From Lachnospiraceae bacterium (lineage in GTDB: Bacteria; Bacillota; Clostridia; Lachnospirales; Lachnospiraceae): a stretch of DNA of 64,000 nucleotides. The stretch lies in assembly GCA_021200995.1 (NCBI GenBank), contig JAJQFS010000082.1, positions 73,770 to 137,769 of the forward strand, written 5' to 3'. This document shows positions 16,673-25,307 of this stretch, piece after piece; within the stretch, counting starts at the first letter, position 1, and every line of letters begins with the position of its first letter. A model generated the notes under the pieces. That model was not told where the DNA came from, ran no database searches, and was given only the letters and a program-made list of their open reading frames with translations. Made by a program: the position numbers and the translations under genes.

Positions 16673-17245
16673 TTAAGATTTCCTGAAGCTGCCGCCGCAT
16701 GATATAACCGTGATGCCTCGCAAAAAGAATTCCACAACATACAACACGCCGGTGTTTTCATTCCAGAAAAGAAAGATTTCATCTCTGCCATCCTCATCCT
16801 GTTGATACCAATACAGACAGTACGCATAGTCAGGAAACTCTTCCTGCGGGACACCAATCTGACTCAGCCATTCATCGCAAGCCACCACATAGCTGACATA
16901 TACTCCCATCTGCCATGAAAACATTTCATCGATCGGTTCAGGGTTTTCGCAGGAAAATACATGATAACGGATTCCATCTCCAAAGACAGAAGCCTCCGAT
17001 TCCAGGCTGTAGATTTCAGAATAATGCGCTTCCTTCGGCAGTGAAAAGCCCCAGTTGATATTAAGAGTCGTGGAGTAATCGGTCATCCTGTCCCAGATCG
17101 CATTCGCTCCAGCAAACACAAGACAGAGACAGACTACTACACAGGCCATGACTATCCAGATTTTTCTCTTTTTCATTCCGTACCGCCATTCCTGAGTTTC
17201 CTTATATCGCTCATGTTCATTTCTTTTCTGAGAGTTCGTTTGCAT
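16673..17245 (-). CDS. small exported or membrane-anchored protein of unknown function
   Basis: The most likely start is the ATG that gives MKKRKIWIVMACVVVCLCLVF, a classic signal or anchor sequence (near 17176). The exterior domain of about 130 residues is rich in aromatic and acidic residues (YYWYQQDEDGRDEIFLFWNE type) and resembles no family I can name. It belongs to the operon of the DUF2975/XRE pair, 35 bases after the stop codon of the frameshifted upstream gene. Confidence 0.7.
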   Translation of the reverse strand: MQTNSQKRNEHERYKETQEWRYGMKKRKIWIVMACVVVCLCLVFAGANAIWDRMTDYSTTLNINWGFSLPKEAHYSEIYSLESEASVFGDGIRYHVFSCENPEPIDEMFSWQMGVYVSYVVACDEWLSQIGVPQEEFPDYAYCLYWYQQDEDGRDEIFLFWNENTGVLYVVEFFLRGITVISCGGSFRKS

Positions 17246-17279
17246 GATAATTTCACTTTTTCAAATCCTGATGCCCCTA

Positions 17280-17801
17280 TTATTCTTCCCCTGTTGCCTC
17301 AATGTAAGCATCTGTACCAATATCCTCCCAGGCTGTTTTCCCGCTGCTTACAACAGTTCCGACTTCATGCACATACGCATAAATATCAAGAATAACTGCA
17401 TTTTCAGGTGACCATGTGCCATCTTCCGCTTTTTGACTTTGATAATATACATACAGTCCACATTCATCATTTTGTGAGTTTCTGTCATAGACCAGATACT
17501 TTATGGTATCATCATTTTCTGATATGACACATTTCGTGGATGACTCTGAAGCGCCATAACAGACTTCAAAATTATCAGTATCATGATCAGAAAGAAGATC
17601 GTATATTGCTAAATATCCATCTTCAATCTGCCATTGCCCTGAAAAAAGTTCTTCTTCCGTGTCGTCTTCCTCATTTTCCGCACCGCCCGTGTTTTCTCCT
17701 GTTTCATAGCCATACCAGTGTTCACGATCTCTGCCATAATGAGTATCAAGCGTCTCACTTTCAACCTGCCCGTCATAATATAACCGGAACAGCTCGTCAA
17801 A
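17280..17801 (-). pseudogene. frameshifted C-terminal part of an exported protein
   Basis: Shifting by one base at the TTT at 17799-17801 continues the upstream protein as FDELFRLYYDGQVESETLD and on to a stop at 17280-17282, about 170 codons. The sequence includes GQWQIEDGYLAIYDLL and AVILDIYAYVHEVG. This frame has good coding character, no internal stops and no start of its own, so it is the natural continuation of the gene at 18160. A single missing T is the simplest cause. Confidence 0.7.
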
Positions 17802-18160
17802 CTGTCCTGACCGGATAAAATAATTTCAACATAATCATCCAGCCATGTGACTTTCCACGCATTCTCCGTGAACGGTCCGCCGTCATTGGCAATCTCAAAC
17901 CTCGTCCTGGAAATCACGGTTTCGTTCTCTTTCAGCACCAATCGGCCAGGAGCTCCTCCAAATGGAAAATATGGCTCGCCAACCGACTGCAGCTTTAACT
18001 CATAAGCGCCGTCCGGCGATTGCTGCATATCTATGGTTTCAACCTTGTATTTCGTCATATAGAGAAGGCTTCCGGACAGTACAGCAAGAGGAAGCACAAA
18101 CAGAACGCTGATAAAAATAATGATTCCCCGTTTTTCGTGATTCTTGTTTTTGCCAGCCAT
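17609..18160 (-). CDS. exported protein of unknown function, N-terminal part before frameshift
   Basis: The ATG at 18160 follows GGAGG and gives a positively charged start, an anchor (IIIFISVLFVLPLAVLSGSLLY) and an exterior domain with SPDGAYELKLQSVGEPYFPF and GRLVLKENETVI. This pattern is common in clostridial exported proteins next to DUF2975 genes. After ILSGQ the frame degenerates and ends at 17609; the true continuation is in another frame to 17280. Fourth position back from the operon end; it starts 59 bases after the XRE gene. Confidence 0.75.
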   Translation of the reverse strand: MAGKNKNHEKRGIIIFISVLFVLPLAVLSGSLLYMTKYKVETIDMQQSPDGAYELKLQSVGEPYFPFGGAPGRLVLKENETVISRTRFEIANDGGPFTENAWKVTWLDDYVEIILSGQDSLTSCSGYIMTGRLKVRRLILIMAEIVNTGMAMKQEKTRAVRKMRKTTRKKNFFQGNGRLKMDI

Positions 18161-18218
18161 TTTTCCTCCAACATAGTTTGTCTCTCTCTGTTCAATAATC
18201 TGCATAAAGCGTTCTATT

Positions 18219-18440
18219 TCATTCCGTACCGCCCTTCCTGTACTCCAACAGATCGCCTGGCTGGCAGTCTAAGGCCTCACAGAGCCTGGCTAAAGTGGAT
18301 ATCTTCAATGCTTTCGCCTTCCCGTTTTTTAATATGGATACGTTGGAGATCGTGATTCCGACGCGCTCCGACAGTTCAGTCACACTCATTTTTCTTTTCG
18401 CAAGCATGACATCAATATTAAAAATAATTTCTCCTTCCAT
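18219..18440 (-). CDS. small XRE-family transcriptional regulator (YozG-like)
   Basis: The 73-residue protein is a single helix-turn-helix domain: FNIDVMLAKRKMSVTELSER, recognition helix ITISNVSILKNGKAKAL, and the C-terminal ALDCQPGDLLEY that is typical of the YozG/HTH_26 group. Such regulators are regularly paired with a DUF2975 membrane protein, as here (41 bases apart). It probably controls its own operon in response to the membrane partner, an inference from the recurring pairing. Confidence 0.9.
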   Translation of the reverse strand: MEGEIIFNIDVMLAKRKMSVTELSERVGITISNVSILKNGKAKALKISTLARLCEALDCQPGDLLEYRKGGTE

Positions 18441-18481
18441 TGCTGACCTCTCTTCTTTTCATCTCGCTTGAACAATACTCA

Positions 18482-18961
18482 TCAGATCGTCAAGTCACTC
18501 TGTTCCTGCAAATCAGCCGCTTTATTGACCAGGTGCGACAATGCAGCCGACGCTACAATCACCGCCACTCCGACAAATACCACAATCAACGACAGCAGCG
18601 TGACGGCCGGATGACTCATGTTCAATAATAACAGCACCACATTCCCACCAAAAAAGAATGCGGTATCCACCGCCGTTACATAAGAAATCCATTGAAAAAG
18701 CTTCGCATTCTCAGAAGAAAAAGAGCGGTCCCTGCCAATATTGACCACAATCTTCCACGCCAGCACAAGCACTGTATAGCACGGAATCCCCGATATCCAG
18801 AGAAAGATCAGCCACGGCCAGTAGCAATAGGAAAACTCCGGATATCGTGCCAGCAGATCCTGTCCAAAAGAAGGCACAATAAAAAAGAAAAAAATCAGCC
18901 CGCAGACTCCGGTGCCGATAATAATGCATTTTAACCACTTTGAAAGTGTTTTCTGTTCCAT
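18482..18961 (-). CDS. DUF2975 family membrane protein
   Basis: From the ATG at 18961, which follows GGAGGACAAGG, the protein of about 159 residues has four hydrophobic segments (IIIGTGVCGLIFFFFIV, YWPWLIFLWISGIPCYTVLV, DTAFFFGGNVVLLLL, LLSLIVVFVGVAVIVASA) and the DUF2975 signature around NIGRDRSFSSENAKLFQWIS. It is the first gene of a six-gene minus-strand operon with a consensus promoter at 19025-19053. Function of the family is unknown. Confidence 0.88.
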   Translation of the reverse strand: MEQKTLSKWLKCIIIGTGVCGLIFFFFIVPSFGQDLLARYPEFSYCYWPWLIFLWISGIPCYTVLVLAWKIVVNIGRDRSFSSENAKLFQWISYVTAVDTAFFFGGNVVLLLLNMSHPAVTLLSLIVVFVGVAVIVASAALSHLVNKAADLQEQSDLTI

Positions 18962-19024
18962 GTTCCTTGTCCTCCGATTCACGATTGATAGAAAATGCGT
19001 CAGTTCCATTCAGCTGACAAGGAA

Positions 19025-19053
19025 ATCATATCACTGTGTTATCTTAATGTCAA
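19025..19053 (-). promoter_or_regulatory. sigma-A-type promoter of the DUF2975/XRE operon
   Basis: On the minus strand TTGACA (19048-19053) and TATGAT (19025-19030) are separated by 17 bases, and the first gene starts about 60 bases downstream with a good ribosome site. One mismatch to the consensus overall. Confidence 0.8.
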
Positions 19054-19104
19054 TATTTTTTTATTGTATCTCAATAAATTTTTGCCGATTTTCTGCTTGA
19101 CAGG

Positions 19105-19170
19105 AAAAAGGCGCAGGTTAAAAAGGCGCAGTTTAAAAAAGCGCAGGCTGAATTGAGGCTGAATTGAGGT
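19105..19170 (+). repeat. short tandem repeats (15-mer x3, then 11-mer x2)
   Basis: Three consecutive 15-base units (AAAAAGGCGCAGGTT, AAAAAGGCGCAGTTT, AAAAAAGCGCAGGCT) are followed directly by two units of GAATTGAGGCT/GAATTGAGGT. They lie in the 305-base gap between divergent transcription units, which holds no gene that I can see. Confidence 0.8.
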
Positions 19171-19211
19171 AGTGTAAAAGAAGGCTGTCAGGCTTGTCTC
19201 TTTCACACAGC

Positions 19212-19260
19212 AAATAACCCATTATAACCAATTGACAAAATGGTTATAATGGGTTATTCT
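19212..19260 (+). promoter_or_regulatory. 18-bp perfect palindrome upstream of the ATPase gene
   Basis: AATAACCCATTATAACCA and TGGTTATAATGGGTTATT are perfect complements around a 10-base centre that includes TTGACA. Each arm contains TATAAT or its complement. It sits about 55 bases before the ATPase start, with no T run after it, so it is more likely an operator or a start-site element than a terminator. Confidence 0.65.
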
Positions 19261-19315
19261 ATGAGCAGAATGTAAAACTGTGTTTTAACAGCACCAGACA
19301 CAAGGAGTTTCCCAT

Positions 19316-21124
19316 ATGTCAGATGATTATACAAGAATTATGGAACTTGAGCAGGCCATTTCTAGGCTTCCCCAGGGCGGAATCACGTATAAGAAAATCA
19401 ATGGAAAAGCACAGCCCTATCTTCAGTGGACTGAAAACGGAAAGAGCAAAAGCAAATATGTCAAACTTGCAGAACGTGAAAAAGTGTTTGAGCAGGTGGA
19501 GCTTAGACGTAAATTGCAGGAAGAGTTGAAAACGCTGAAGCGGAATGTTCCCGCCCCTGATCCTGCGCCCGCCAAAGTGCAATTTGAAACCTATGTAGTA
19601 ATGGGTTCCGGTCTTAAGGCCTTTACCAGAGGAATTCAGAACTGGGAAAAGAGAGACTGCTATCAACAGCTTTGCCAATATATCAACAGCGATCTCACAG
19701 ATCGCGTTTGTCTGATATACGGCCTCCGCCGCACAGGCAAAACCACCATGCTAAGACAGGCTATTCTGGAAATGACCACGGAACAGTTCTCTGAGACGGT
19801 ATATATCAAAGCACGAAGCACCGACACCATGGCTGCACTGAACCGGGATCTGAACAAACTGTTTGAGCTGGGCTATCAATATATCTTCATTGATGAAGTG
19901 ACACTGATGGCCGACTTCATCGACTCCGCCGCGGTTTTTTCCGACATTTACGCTTCCATGGGTATGAAGATTGTTCTGTCGGGAACCGACTCTCTGGGCT
20001 TTTGGTTCACCCTTCATCAGGAATTGTACGACCGGGCGATTTCCATCCACACTACGTATATTCCGTTCCGGGAACACAGCAGACTGCTGGGCATAGACAG
20101 CATCGACGAGTATATTCGTTACGGCGGAACTCTCCGCGCAGGAGAAACAGACTTTGAAAGCAACGAAATCAATGCGGATGACGCCTCGTTCCGTGATGAT
20201 GAGTCGACCAGAAGATACATCGACACCGCCATCTGTAAAAATATCCAGCATTCGCTGGCCTGCTGCAAGGACGGAAGATACTTCCGCCATCTGCAGTCTC
20301 TGTATGATGCAGATGAATTGACCAACGCCATTAACCGCATCATCGAGGACATGAACCATCGCTTTGTCATCCGTACCCTGATCAGGAAGTTCAAATCCCA
20401 TGACCTGGGATCTGCCGCAGAACTGCTGCGTAAAGAGCAGGTTCCTGAGCGCAGATCGGATATTCTGGATCGAATTGATACCGATGCAGTGACGAAACGG
20501 CTGATGGAGATCCTTCATATCAGGAATCAGGAAGAACAGTCTATTGGCATCACAGCGGCGCATGTTGCCGAAATCAAAGAATATCTTCTGGCGCTTGATC
20601 TGATTGTTGAAAACCCTGTGGAAACATCCATGAAAGACGCTGACCCCCTGGAAGGGATTCTGTTTGCGCAGCCTGGTATGCGTTATTGTCAGGCTCAGGC
20701 CCTGGTTTATTCACTTCGAAAAGATCCTGTGTTTGCAGAACTGAGTGAGGGCGAGAAAGACATGGTCTGCGGCCGGATGCTGGAAGAAGTCCGCGGACGA
20801 ATGATGGAGGAGATTGTCCTTCTCGAAACTGTCAAAGCCGCTAAGCGCACGAGGCAGGTATTCAAGCTTACCTTTGCACGGGCAGAGTTTGATATGGTCA
20901 TATACGATCATGAAACCAACTCCTGCGAGTGCTATGAAATCAAGCGCAGCACACAGGTCGTCGACCGACAGGCACAGTATCTGTCCGATGAAGGCTACCT
21001 TGCGGAAACCGAGCGACGTTTTGGCCAGATAACGAAACGGTGTGTCATTTACAGAGGACCCGATGCGATGCTGGGCAACGGGATTGTTTACCTGAATGTG
21101 GAATCGTATTTGAAGGCGTTATAA
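19316..21124 (+). CDS. AAA ATPase with C-terminal DUF4143/PD-(D/E)XK-like domain
   Basis: The 602-residue protein has an N-terminal DUF6788-like segment (GGITYKKINGKAQPYLQW), a P-loop at about residues 134-143 (YGLRRTGKTTML), a Walker B-like stretch (QYIFIDEVTLM) and sensor region (IVLSGTDSLGF). A winged-helix-like middle follows, and the C-terminus reads FDMVIYDHETNSCECYEIKR, matching the acidic-EXK nuclease-fold core of this family. These ATPases are widespread and functionally obscure; transposition or defence roles have been suggested. It is alone, with a palindrome before and a terminator after it. Confidence 0.85.
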   Translation: MSDDYTRIMELEQAISRLPQGGITYKKINGKAQPYLQWTENGKSKSKYVKLAEREKVFEQVELRRKLQEELKTLKRNVPAPDPAPAKVQFETYVVMGSGLKAFTRGIQNWEKRDCYQQLCQYINSDLTDRVCLIYGLRRTGKTTMLRQAILEMTTEQFSETVYIKARSTDTMAALNRDLNKLFELGYQYIFIDEVTLMADFIDSAAVFSDIYASMGMKIVLSGTDSLGFWFTLHQELYDRAISIHTTYIPFREHSRLLGIDSIDEYIRYGGTLRAGETDFESNEINADDASFRDDESTRRYIDTAICKNIQHSLACCKDGRYFRHLQSLYDADELTNAINRIIEDMNHRFVIRTLIRKFKSHDLGSAAELLRKEQVPERRSDILDRIDTDAVTKRLMEILHIRNQEEQSIGITAAHVAEIKEYLLALDLIVENPVETSMKDADPLEGILFAQPGMRYCQAQALVYSLRKDPVFAELSEGEKDMVCGRMLEEVRGRMMEEIVLLETVKAAKRTRQVFKLTFARAEFDMVIYDHETNSCECYEIKRSTQVVDRQAQYLSDEGYLAETERRFGQITKRCVIYRGPDAMLGNGIVYLNVESYLKAL

Positions 21125-21166
21125 CGTCTCTCCTTAGAACCGCAAATAATATCCTCTTACAACAGT

Positions 21167-21210
21167 AAAGCTCCAGCCCAGTGATGAACAGCCTGACTGG
21201 AGCTTTTATA
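21167..21210 (+). terminator. terminator after the ATPase gene
   Basis: AAAGCTCCAG and CTGGAGCTTT form a 10-base stem around a 20-base loop, followed by TTATAT. It lies about 40 bases after the stop codon. Confidence 0.75.
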
Positions 21211-21307
21211 TACCACTATTTAAATCCTATCTGGCCAACCTTTGAAACAACCTTGCGTTCCAAAATGTCATATCAAGCTCATCAACATAGAAATGCAGAA
21301 TGCTGTC

Positions 21308-21472
21308 CTATTCCGTCACAAACGTCAGAATAAGCCCGAAAACGCCAATCACAATTCCCGCTATCCATAACAGGCCAAACGCGTCCGAATTGGCCACCGG
21401 AATACTTGCAACTGAAAGCAATATGCCAAAAAGAAGCATTGCAATGCCGCGCATCTGATATTTCATACTCAT
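21308..21472 (-). CDS. 54-residue two-helix membrane protein
   Basis: The frame MSMKYQMRGIAMLLFGILLS continues with a second hydrophobic helix (LLWIAGIVIGVFGLILTF) and ends at 21308. GGGGGG lies just before the ATG, and a second ATG two codons later is also possible. It follows the BlaR1-like gene by about 20 bases on the same strand, so it is likely the last gene of that operon. The family is unknown. Confidence 0.65.
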   Translation of the reverse strand: MSMKYQMRGIAMLLFGILLSVASIPVANSDAFGLLWIAGIVIGVFGLILTFVTE

Positions 21473-21492
21473 ACACCCCCCTGATCATTCTA

Positions 21493-23741
21493 TCAATCTG
21501 TAAAGCTATAATCCGTCAATCCAAAGTCCCCTCCATCCGAGTAGGTCACCCTTGCCGTAACGCTCTTCGCCCCATAATCCGAGGCGACCGCCTCATCCCC
21601 TTCCTTCCAGATTTCCAGGTCCATGGTCAGCACAATGTCGTCATCCTCCACGGAAAATCTCATCTGACTGCCAACGGACACCCTGACAGGAATTCCCGGT
21701 GATACATAACCGTCAGCCAGATCCTCTGTTTCATAATCCCGGATTTCCCAGGACGCTCCGCCGTCCAGGGTCACAAGAAGGCCGTTGTCTGTCCGCTCCC
21801 CTGCAATGTGTTCCTGCGCCTTAGCACTGAAATCGCTTTGCAGATATTCCCAGACATACAGATTTCCTTCCGCATCCGGGTCCGCTATCATAAAGGTGTC
21901 CACATACAACCCGGTGCCGTGCTTGAAGTTTATCTTCAGAGCAAGCTCCATCGTCCCGTCTTTGTCAAAATCCCCTTCCCATAGCTCCGGTGGAATCATG
22001 TAATTGGAGACATAAGTTTCTTCTATGCAGGCATAGCTTTGCGCTTCTTTATCATACACCAGCATGGATTCATAATCTCCCTTTCCATACAGGATAAAGT
22101 ACTCCGTCTCGCCCAGCAGATAAGTCAGAGCCTCCGTTCCCTCCTCGGGTATATAGGACATCCGCTCGAAACGATCTCTGATATCTGTTATTTCCTCCAT
22201 ATTCCATCCTGAAGCCGCCGGATCACATGGCATCCCAGCCAATGATATCTCATCCTGCTGTAACGCCTCCTCTGTCAGTGTCACTCTCCGCAAATTTTCT
22301 CCATTGAAGTCCGTCACAAGCCAGGCTTCCTCCAGAAGGGCATCCCGCCATCCCACACTGACACCCTCCCGATAGCCCCATTGGGCTGCATAAACATAGA
22401 TCAGATCTCCTGTCACATTCACCTCTGTATAGCTGATTCTGTCTCCGCTCTCCCAGGCTGATTCCCAGTCTGACAGGATACCCGTTACATCTTCATTCAG
22501 AAGATACTCCATATCCACCAGCACAACGGTTTCCTTGCTTTCCGGATCAAAGAGAATGAGATTCTGACAAATACCATTTTCTGAGGTCCCTGAAACCAGG
22601 ACCTGACCCGATGACGGCGCCACATCCACAAGAGTCAGATTTTCCGATAACACCTCCTCTTCGGCAAGTCCAAAATCAATTCTGCACAAAGAATTTTCAT
22701 TTCCCGGTCCGTTGGTATACTTCTGATAATACAGATACTCCCCCATCACCGCAAAGCTGTCCGAATCCGTCAGAGAAACTGTGAAAAGTTCACCTGTTCC
22801 ACGGTCATAAGAATAAAAGCTTCCGCTGAAAAGCCCGGCGCTGCCCTCATAAATGCCTGCCGCCAGCAGAATATAATCCTCTCCCACAAAATAACAGCTG
22901 ATCTCTGACGCCTCAATTCCCTGCTTTGCAATATCCCAGATCAGGCTGCTCTCCTGCGTCTCGATCTCCCAGGCATAAAGGTTCCCTTCCAATACATAAT
23001 AAAGGATTTTGCCGTCATCGCTGCAGCCCACAATGCTTCCTGCTGTCAGCTGCCGAAACTGCAGGCTGTCTCCTTCCAATCCGTGCTGATAAATGTAAGG
23101 CTCATCACTCCCGGAGGAATAATACAGATAATTTCCATCTGAATACAGCGTCAGGCCATCCAGATAATAAAGCTGACCGCCCACAAGGATAATTTCACCG
23201 CCGTTATTCACTACTGAGAGACCTGCTGTCCCGCTTTCTGACCCGCCTGTTCCTTCGGTGACTGAATCATTCCCTTCTGCAGTCGTTTCAGTCATTTCGC
23301 CGACCTGCGTCATTGATGTCTGATCAACATCCCCGTCCCCGGAAATTGTCTCATTGACCTCATCTGTTTCTTCTGTATTCCCTGTTCCATCGTCTTCTGT
23401 CCGCAGGAGCAGCCCTGCGCCCACCAGCAGCACGATCACCAGCGCCGCGCCGCAGACGAACGCTCCCTGTTTTCGATAGTGAAGGATATTGGATACCCTG
23501 GAGCGCAGGGAAGGCTCCCCGAAGGTCAGCGGCGCGAACAAGTAGCCGTTCTGTCTGGCGGCGTATTTTAAGAGACTGGCGGCATACGCTTTCCGCACAT
23601 CTTCGCCGGCCTGCCCAAGCACCGCCTCATCACAGGAAATTTCCATATCCTTACAACAAAAGCTGTATGCCAGCCAGGCAAATGGATTAAACCAATGCAT
23701 GGCAGTGATGAGAAATAATACCCATTTTGCGATATGATCTC
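21493..23741 (-). pseudogene. BlaR1-like M56 sensor, remainder after frameshift
   Basis: This frame carries the rest of the M56 domain (GDHIAKWVLFLITAMHWFNP, MEISCDEAVLGQAG, AYAASLLKYA), a fourth membrane segment (GAALVIVLLVGAGLLL) and an exterior region of about 600 residues. That region looks like a DUF5050-type beta-propeller (repeats such as LYYLDGLTLYSDGNYLYYSS) followed by further beta-rich sequence; no penicillin-binding sensor motif (SXXK) stands out. The HEXXH motif lies in the other frame upstream. A G run of five at 23741-23745 (minus strand) instead of four accounts for the shift. The join restores the typical HEXCHXRRGD sequence. Confidence 0.8.
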
Positions 23742-24505
23742 CCCCGCTTTTTGTGGCAGCGCTCATGGCAGAGGATATAGTCCAGCTCCGATTCTTCCAG
23801 ACCCTCCGGGAGACAGATTGCCGGTCGAAGCAGTTCCCACAGACACGGGGAGGACAGATTCCGCACAATATAAATTCGTTCCTCCCCTTTCACTCTGTGC
23901 CCTGCTCTTAACAGTCTGTGCATTTTGAATGTCACAATTCCCTGATAGAAAAGCATCAGAAACAACCCTGCCGGCCAGACTGCGAAAAGTCCGGGCCATG
24001 ACAGAATGACTGCCGCCTTCCGGTTAACAGTTTCCATCAGATTGCCAATACGCGCTCTGATTTGTCCGATACAATCACGGATCCCAGCCAAAACGGATAC
24101 AGCGGCCACGTCTGTATTCAAATTAGTTTCCTCATTCTCTTCCTCTCGCACCTCACCAGTACCGGAAGAAAGCGATGTAAGCTGATCGACAGCCCAGGCC
24201 GTATCTCCTGCAGTCTCTGTACCGTCACCCGCTTCTGCATCGTTGTCCGCATCCACCGCAGAAGTTCCTCCACCGCTTTCCGTTTCCATCGAAAGGAGCC
24301 CCGCCGGATTGCTCAACCACCCCGGCATAAGGCTCACCGGTGCCTTAAAAGAAAACGGCAGGCACAGATTTAAAAATACAACCAACCACAGATAATACGC
24401 GTAACGTCGCGGACTGTGAAGTACCCTGATCAGCAAAAACCTTACAATCAAAACCAGTGGCACACAATAACACCCTGTCAGGCTCATTTGTAATAATGTC
24501 CTCAT
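23687..24505 (-). CDS. BlaR1-like M56 metallopeptidase, N-terminal part
   Basis: The protein begins with three membrane segments (CVPLVLIVRFLLI, YYLWLVVFLNLCL, FAVWPAGLFLMLF) of the BlaR1/MecR1 layout, a low-complexity loop, and the zinc motif HERCH in LDYILCHERCHKK. In the known family the metallopeptidase is activated by a signal outside the cell and leads to cleavage of the BlaI repressor. After HERCHKKRG this frame turns to nonsense; the rest of the domain is in the frame of 21493-23741. Its ATG lies 111 bases after the BlaI-like gene stop, the usual blaI-blaR order. Confidence 0.85.
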   Translation of the reverse strand: MRTLLQMSLTGCYCVPLVLIVRFLLIRVLHSPRRYAYYLWLVVFLNLCLPFSFKAPVSLMPGWLSNPAGLLSMETESGGGTSAVDADNDAEAGDGTETAGDTAWAVDQLTSLSSGTGEVREEENEETNLNTDVAAVSVLAGIRDCIGQIRARIGNLMETVNRKAAVILSWPGLFAVWPAGLFLMLFYQGIVTFKMHRLLRAGHRVKGEERIYIVRNLSSPCLWELLRPAICLPEGLEESELDYILCHERCHKKRGRSYRKMGIISHHCHALV

Positions 24506-24616
24506 AACATTCCCCTCTCAATTCCCCTCTAAACCACTTTATCTTTTTACAAAATAATCCGACGGATATGCTGTTTTTTGTTACTCTTCATCCTGACACT
24601 CCTCGTTCTGTTGCTG

Positions 24617-24994
24617 CTACTCATTCTCACATTCCTCGTCCCGGTACTCCTCTATCATCCTGGCAATCTCTTCAATCTCCGTCCTGCTCAGCTTCCTTTT
24701 TTTCAGAAACGCCGCTATGAACCCCGGCAGCGAGCCCCCGTAATTTTCCTCCAGATAATTTTCTCCTTTCCTGCGGGCGTACTCCTCCTTACTCATCACC
24801 GAAGAAATCACACTCTGCTCATTGCGAAAAATCCCGTTCTCACAGATTTTCCGCAGCACCGTATAGGTGGTTGACTTTTTCCAGTTTAAGCGCTCTGCGG
24901 CAAGCTTCACCAGCTCCCCGCTTCCAACCGGCTCCTGCTCCCAGATGATGTTTGCCAGCTCCATCTCCGCTTCTGTCATCATATAAATCAGCAT
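24617..24994 (-). CDS. BlaI/MecI/CopY family repressor
   Basis: The ATG at 24994 follows GGAGAG. The product has the winged helix (EMELANIIWEQEPVGSGELVKL, then WKKSTTYTVLRKICENGIF) and the C-terminal dimerisation helices (FIAAFLKKRKLSRTEIEEIARMIEEY) of the BlaI family. It lies upstream of the BlaR1-like gene. Two dyads in its promoter region suggest that it represses its own operon. The target is probably not a beta-lactamase, as none is present here. Confidence 0.92.
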   Translation of the reverse strand: MLIYMMTEAEMELANIIWEQEPVGSGELVKLAAERLNWKKSTTYTVLRKICENGIFRNEQSVISSVMSKEEYARRKGENYLEENYGGSLPGFIAAFLKKRKLSRTEIEEIARMIEEYRDEECENE

Positions 24995-25013
24995 ATCGCA
25001 TCTCTCCTTCATT

Positions 25014-25073
25014 GGTTTAAAAGTTTTAAACCTCCTTTTCAGTAAGTTTATAATTTTTAAACCATCTTGTCAA
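25014..25073 (-). promoter_or_regulatory. promoter and palindromic operators of the BlaI-like operon
   Basis: Minus-strand TTGACA (25068-25073) is 17 bases from TAAACT (25045-25050). A perfect 19-base palindrome GGTTTAAAAGTTTTAAACC (25014-25032) lies between the start site and the gene, and a second, imperfect copy (GTTTATAATTTTTAAAC, 25047-25063) overlaps the core promoter. The spacing is right for cooperative binding of two BlaI-type dimers. Confidence 0.7.
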
Positions 25074-25307
25074 GTCCCTCATTAAAATTTTCTGGCAAAC
25101 ATATTGCGTATCCGGTGATACGAAATCGGGCAGGAGGCGGTGATTAGCCGCCGTCGTGTATCCCTGCTCTGCATACTCCTTCCCTCGTATCTGCCTGCCG
25201 CATTTACCCCGCATGATTCCGTGTAGTTATTGGGCTTTGGCTTGGTTGACAGTCTTACCCTCACGCGTGGCCTTATATACGAAGAATCGCGCGAGGCAGG
25301 AGTGAGT
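25074..25307. other. intergenic region without recognisable gene
   Basis: I see no coding frame, terminator or repeat with good support between the BlaI-like promoter and the end of the fucosidase gene. Short frames present on the minus strand lack ribosome sites and conserved features. Confidence 0.4.

Noticed and set aside
21282..21488. 68-codon minus-strand frame overlapping the small membrane protein
   Set aside because: The alternative frame at 21308-21472 has a ribosome site, two clean membrane helices and typical coding character; this one does not.
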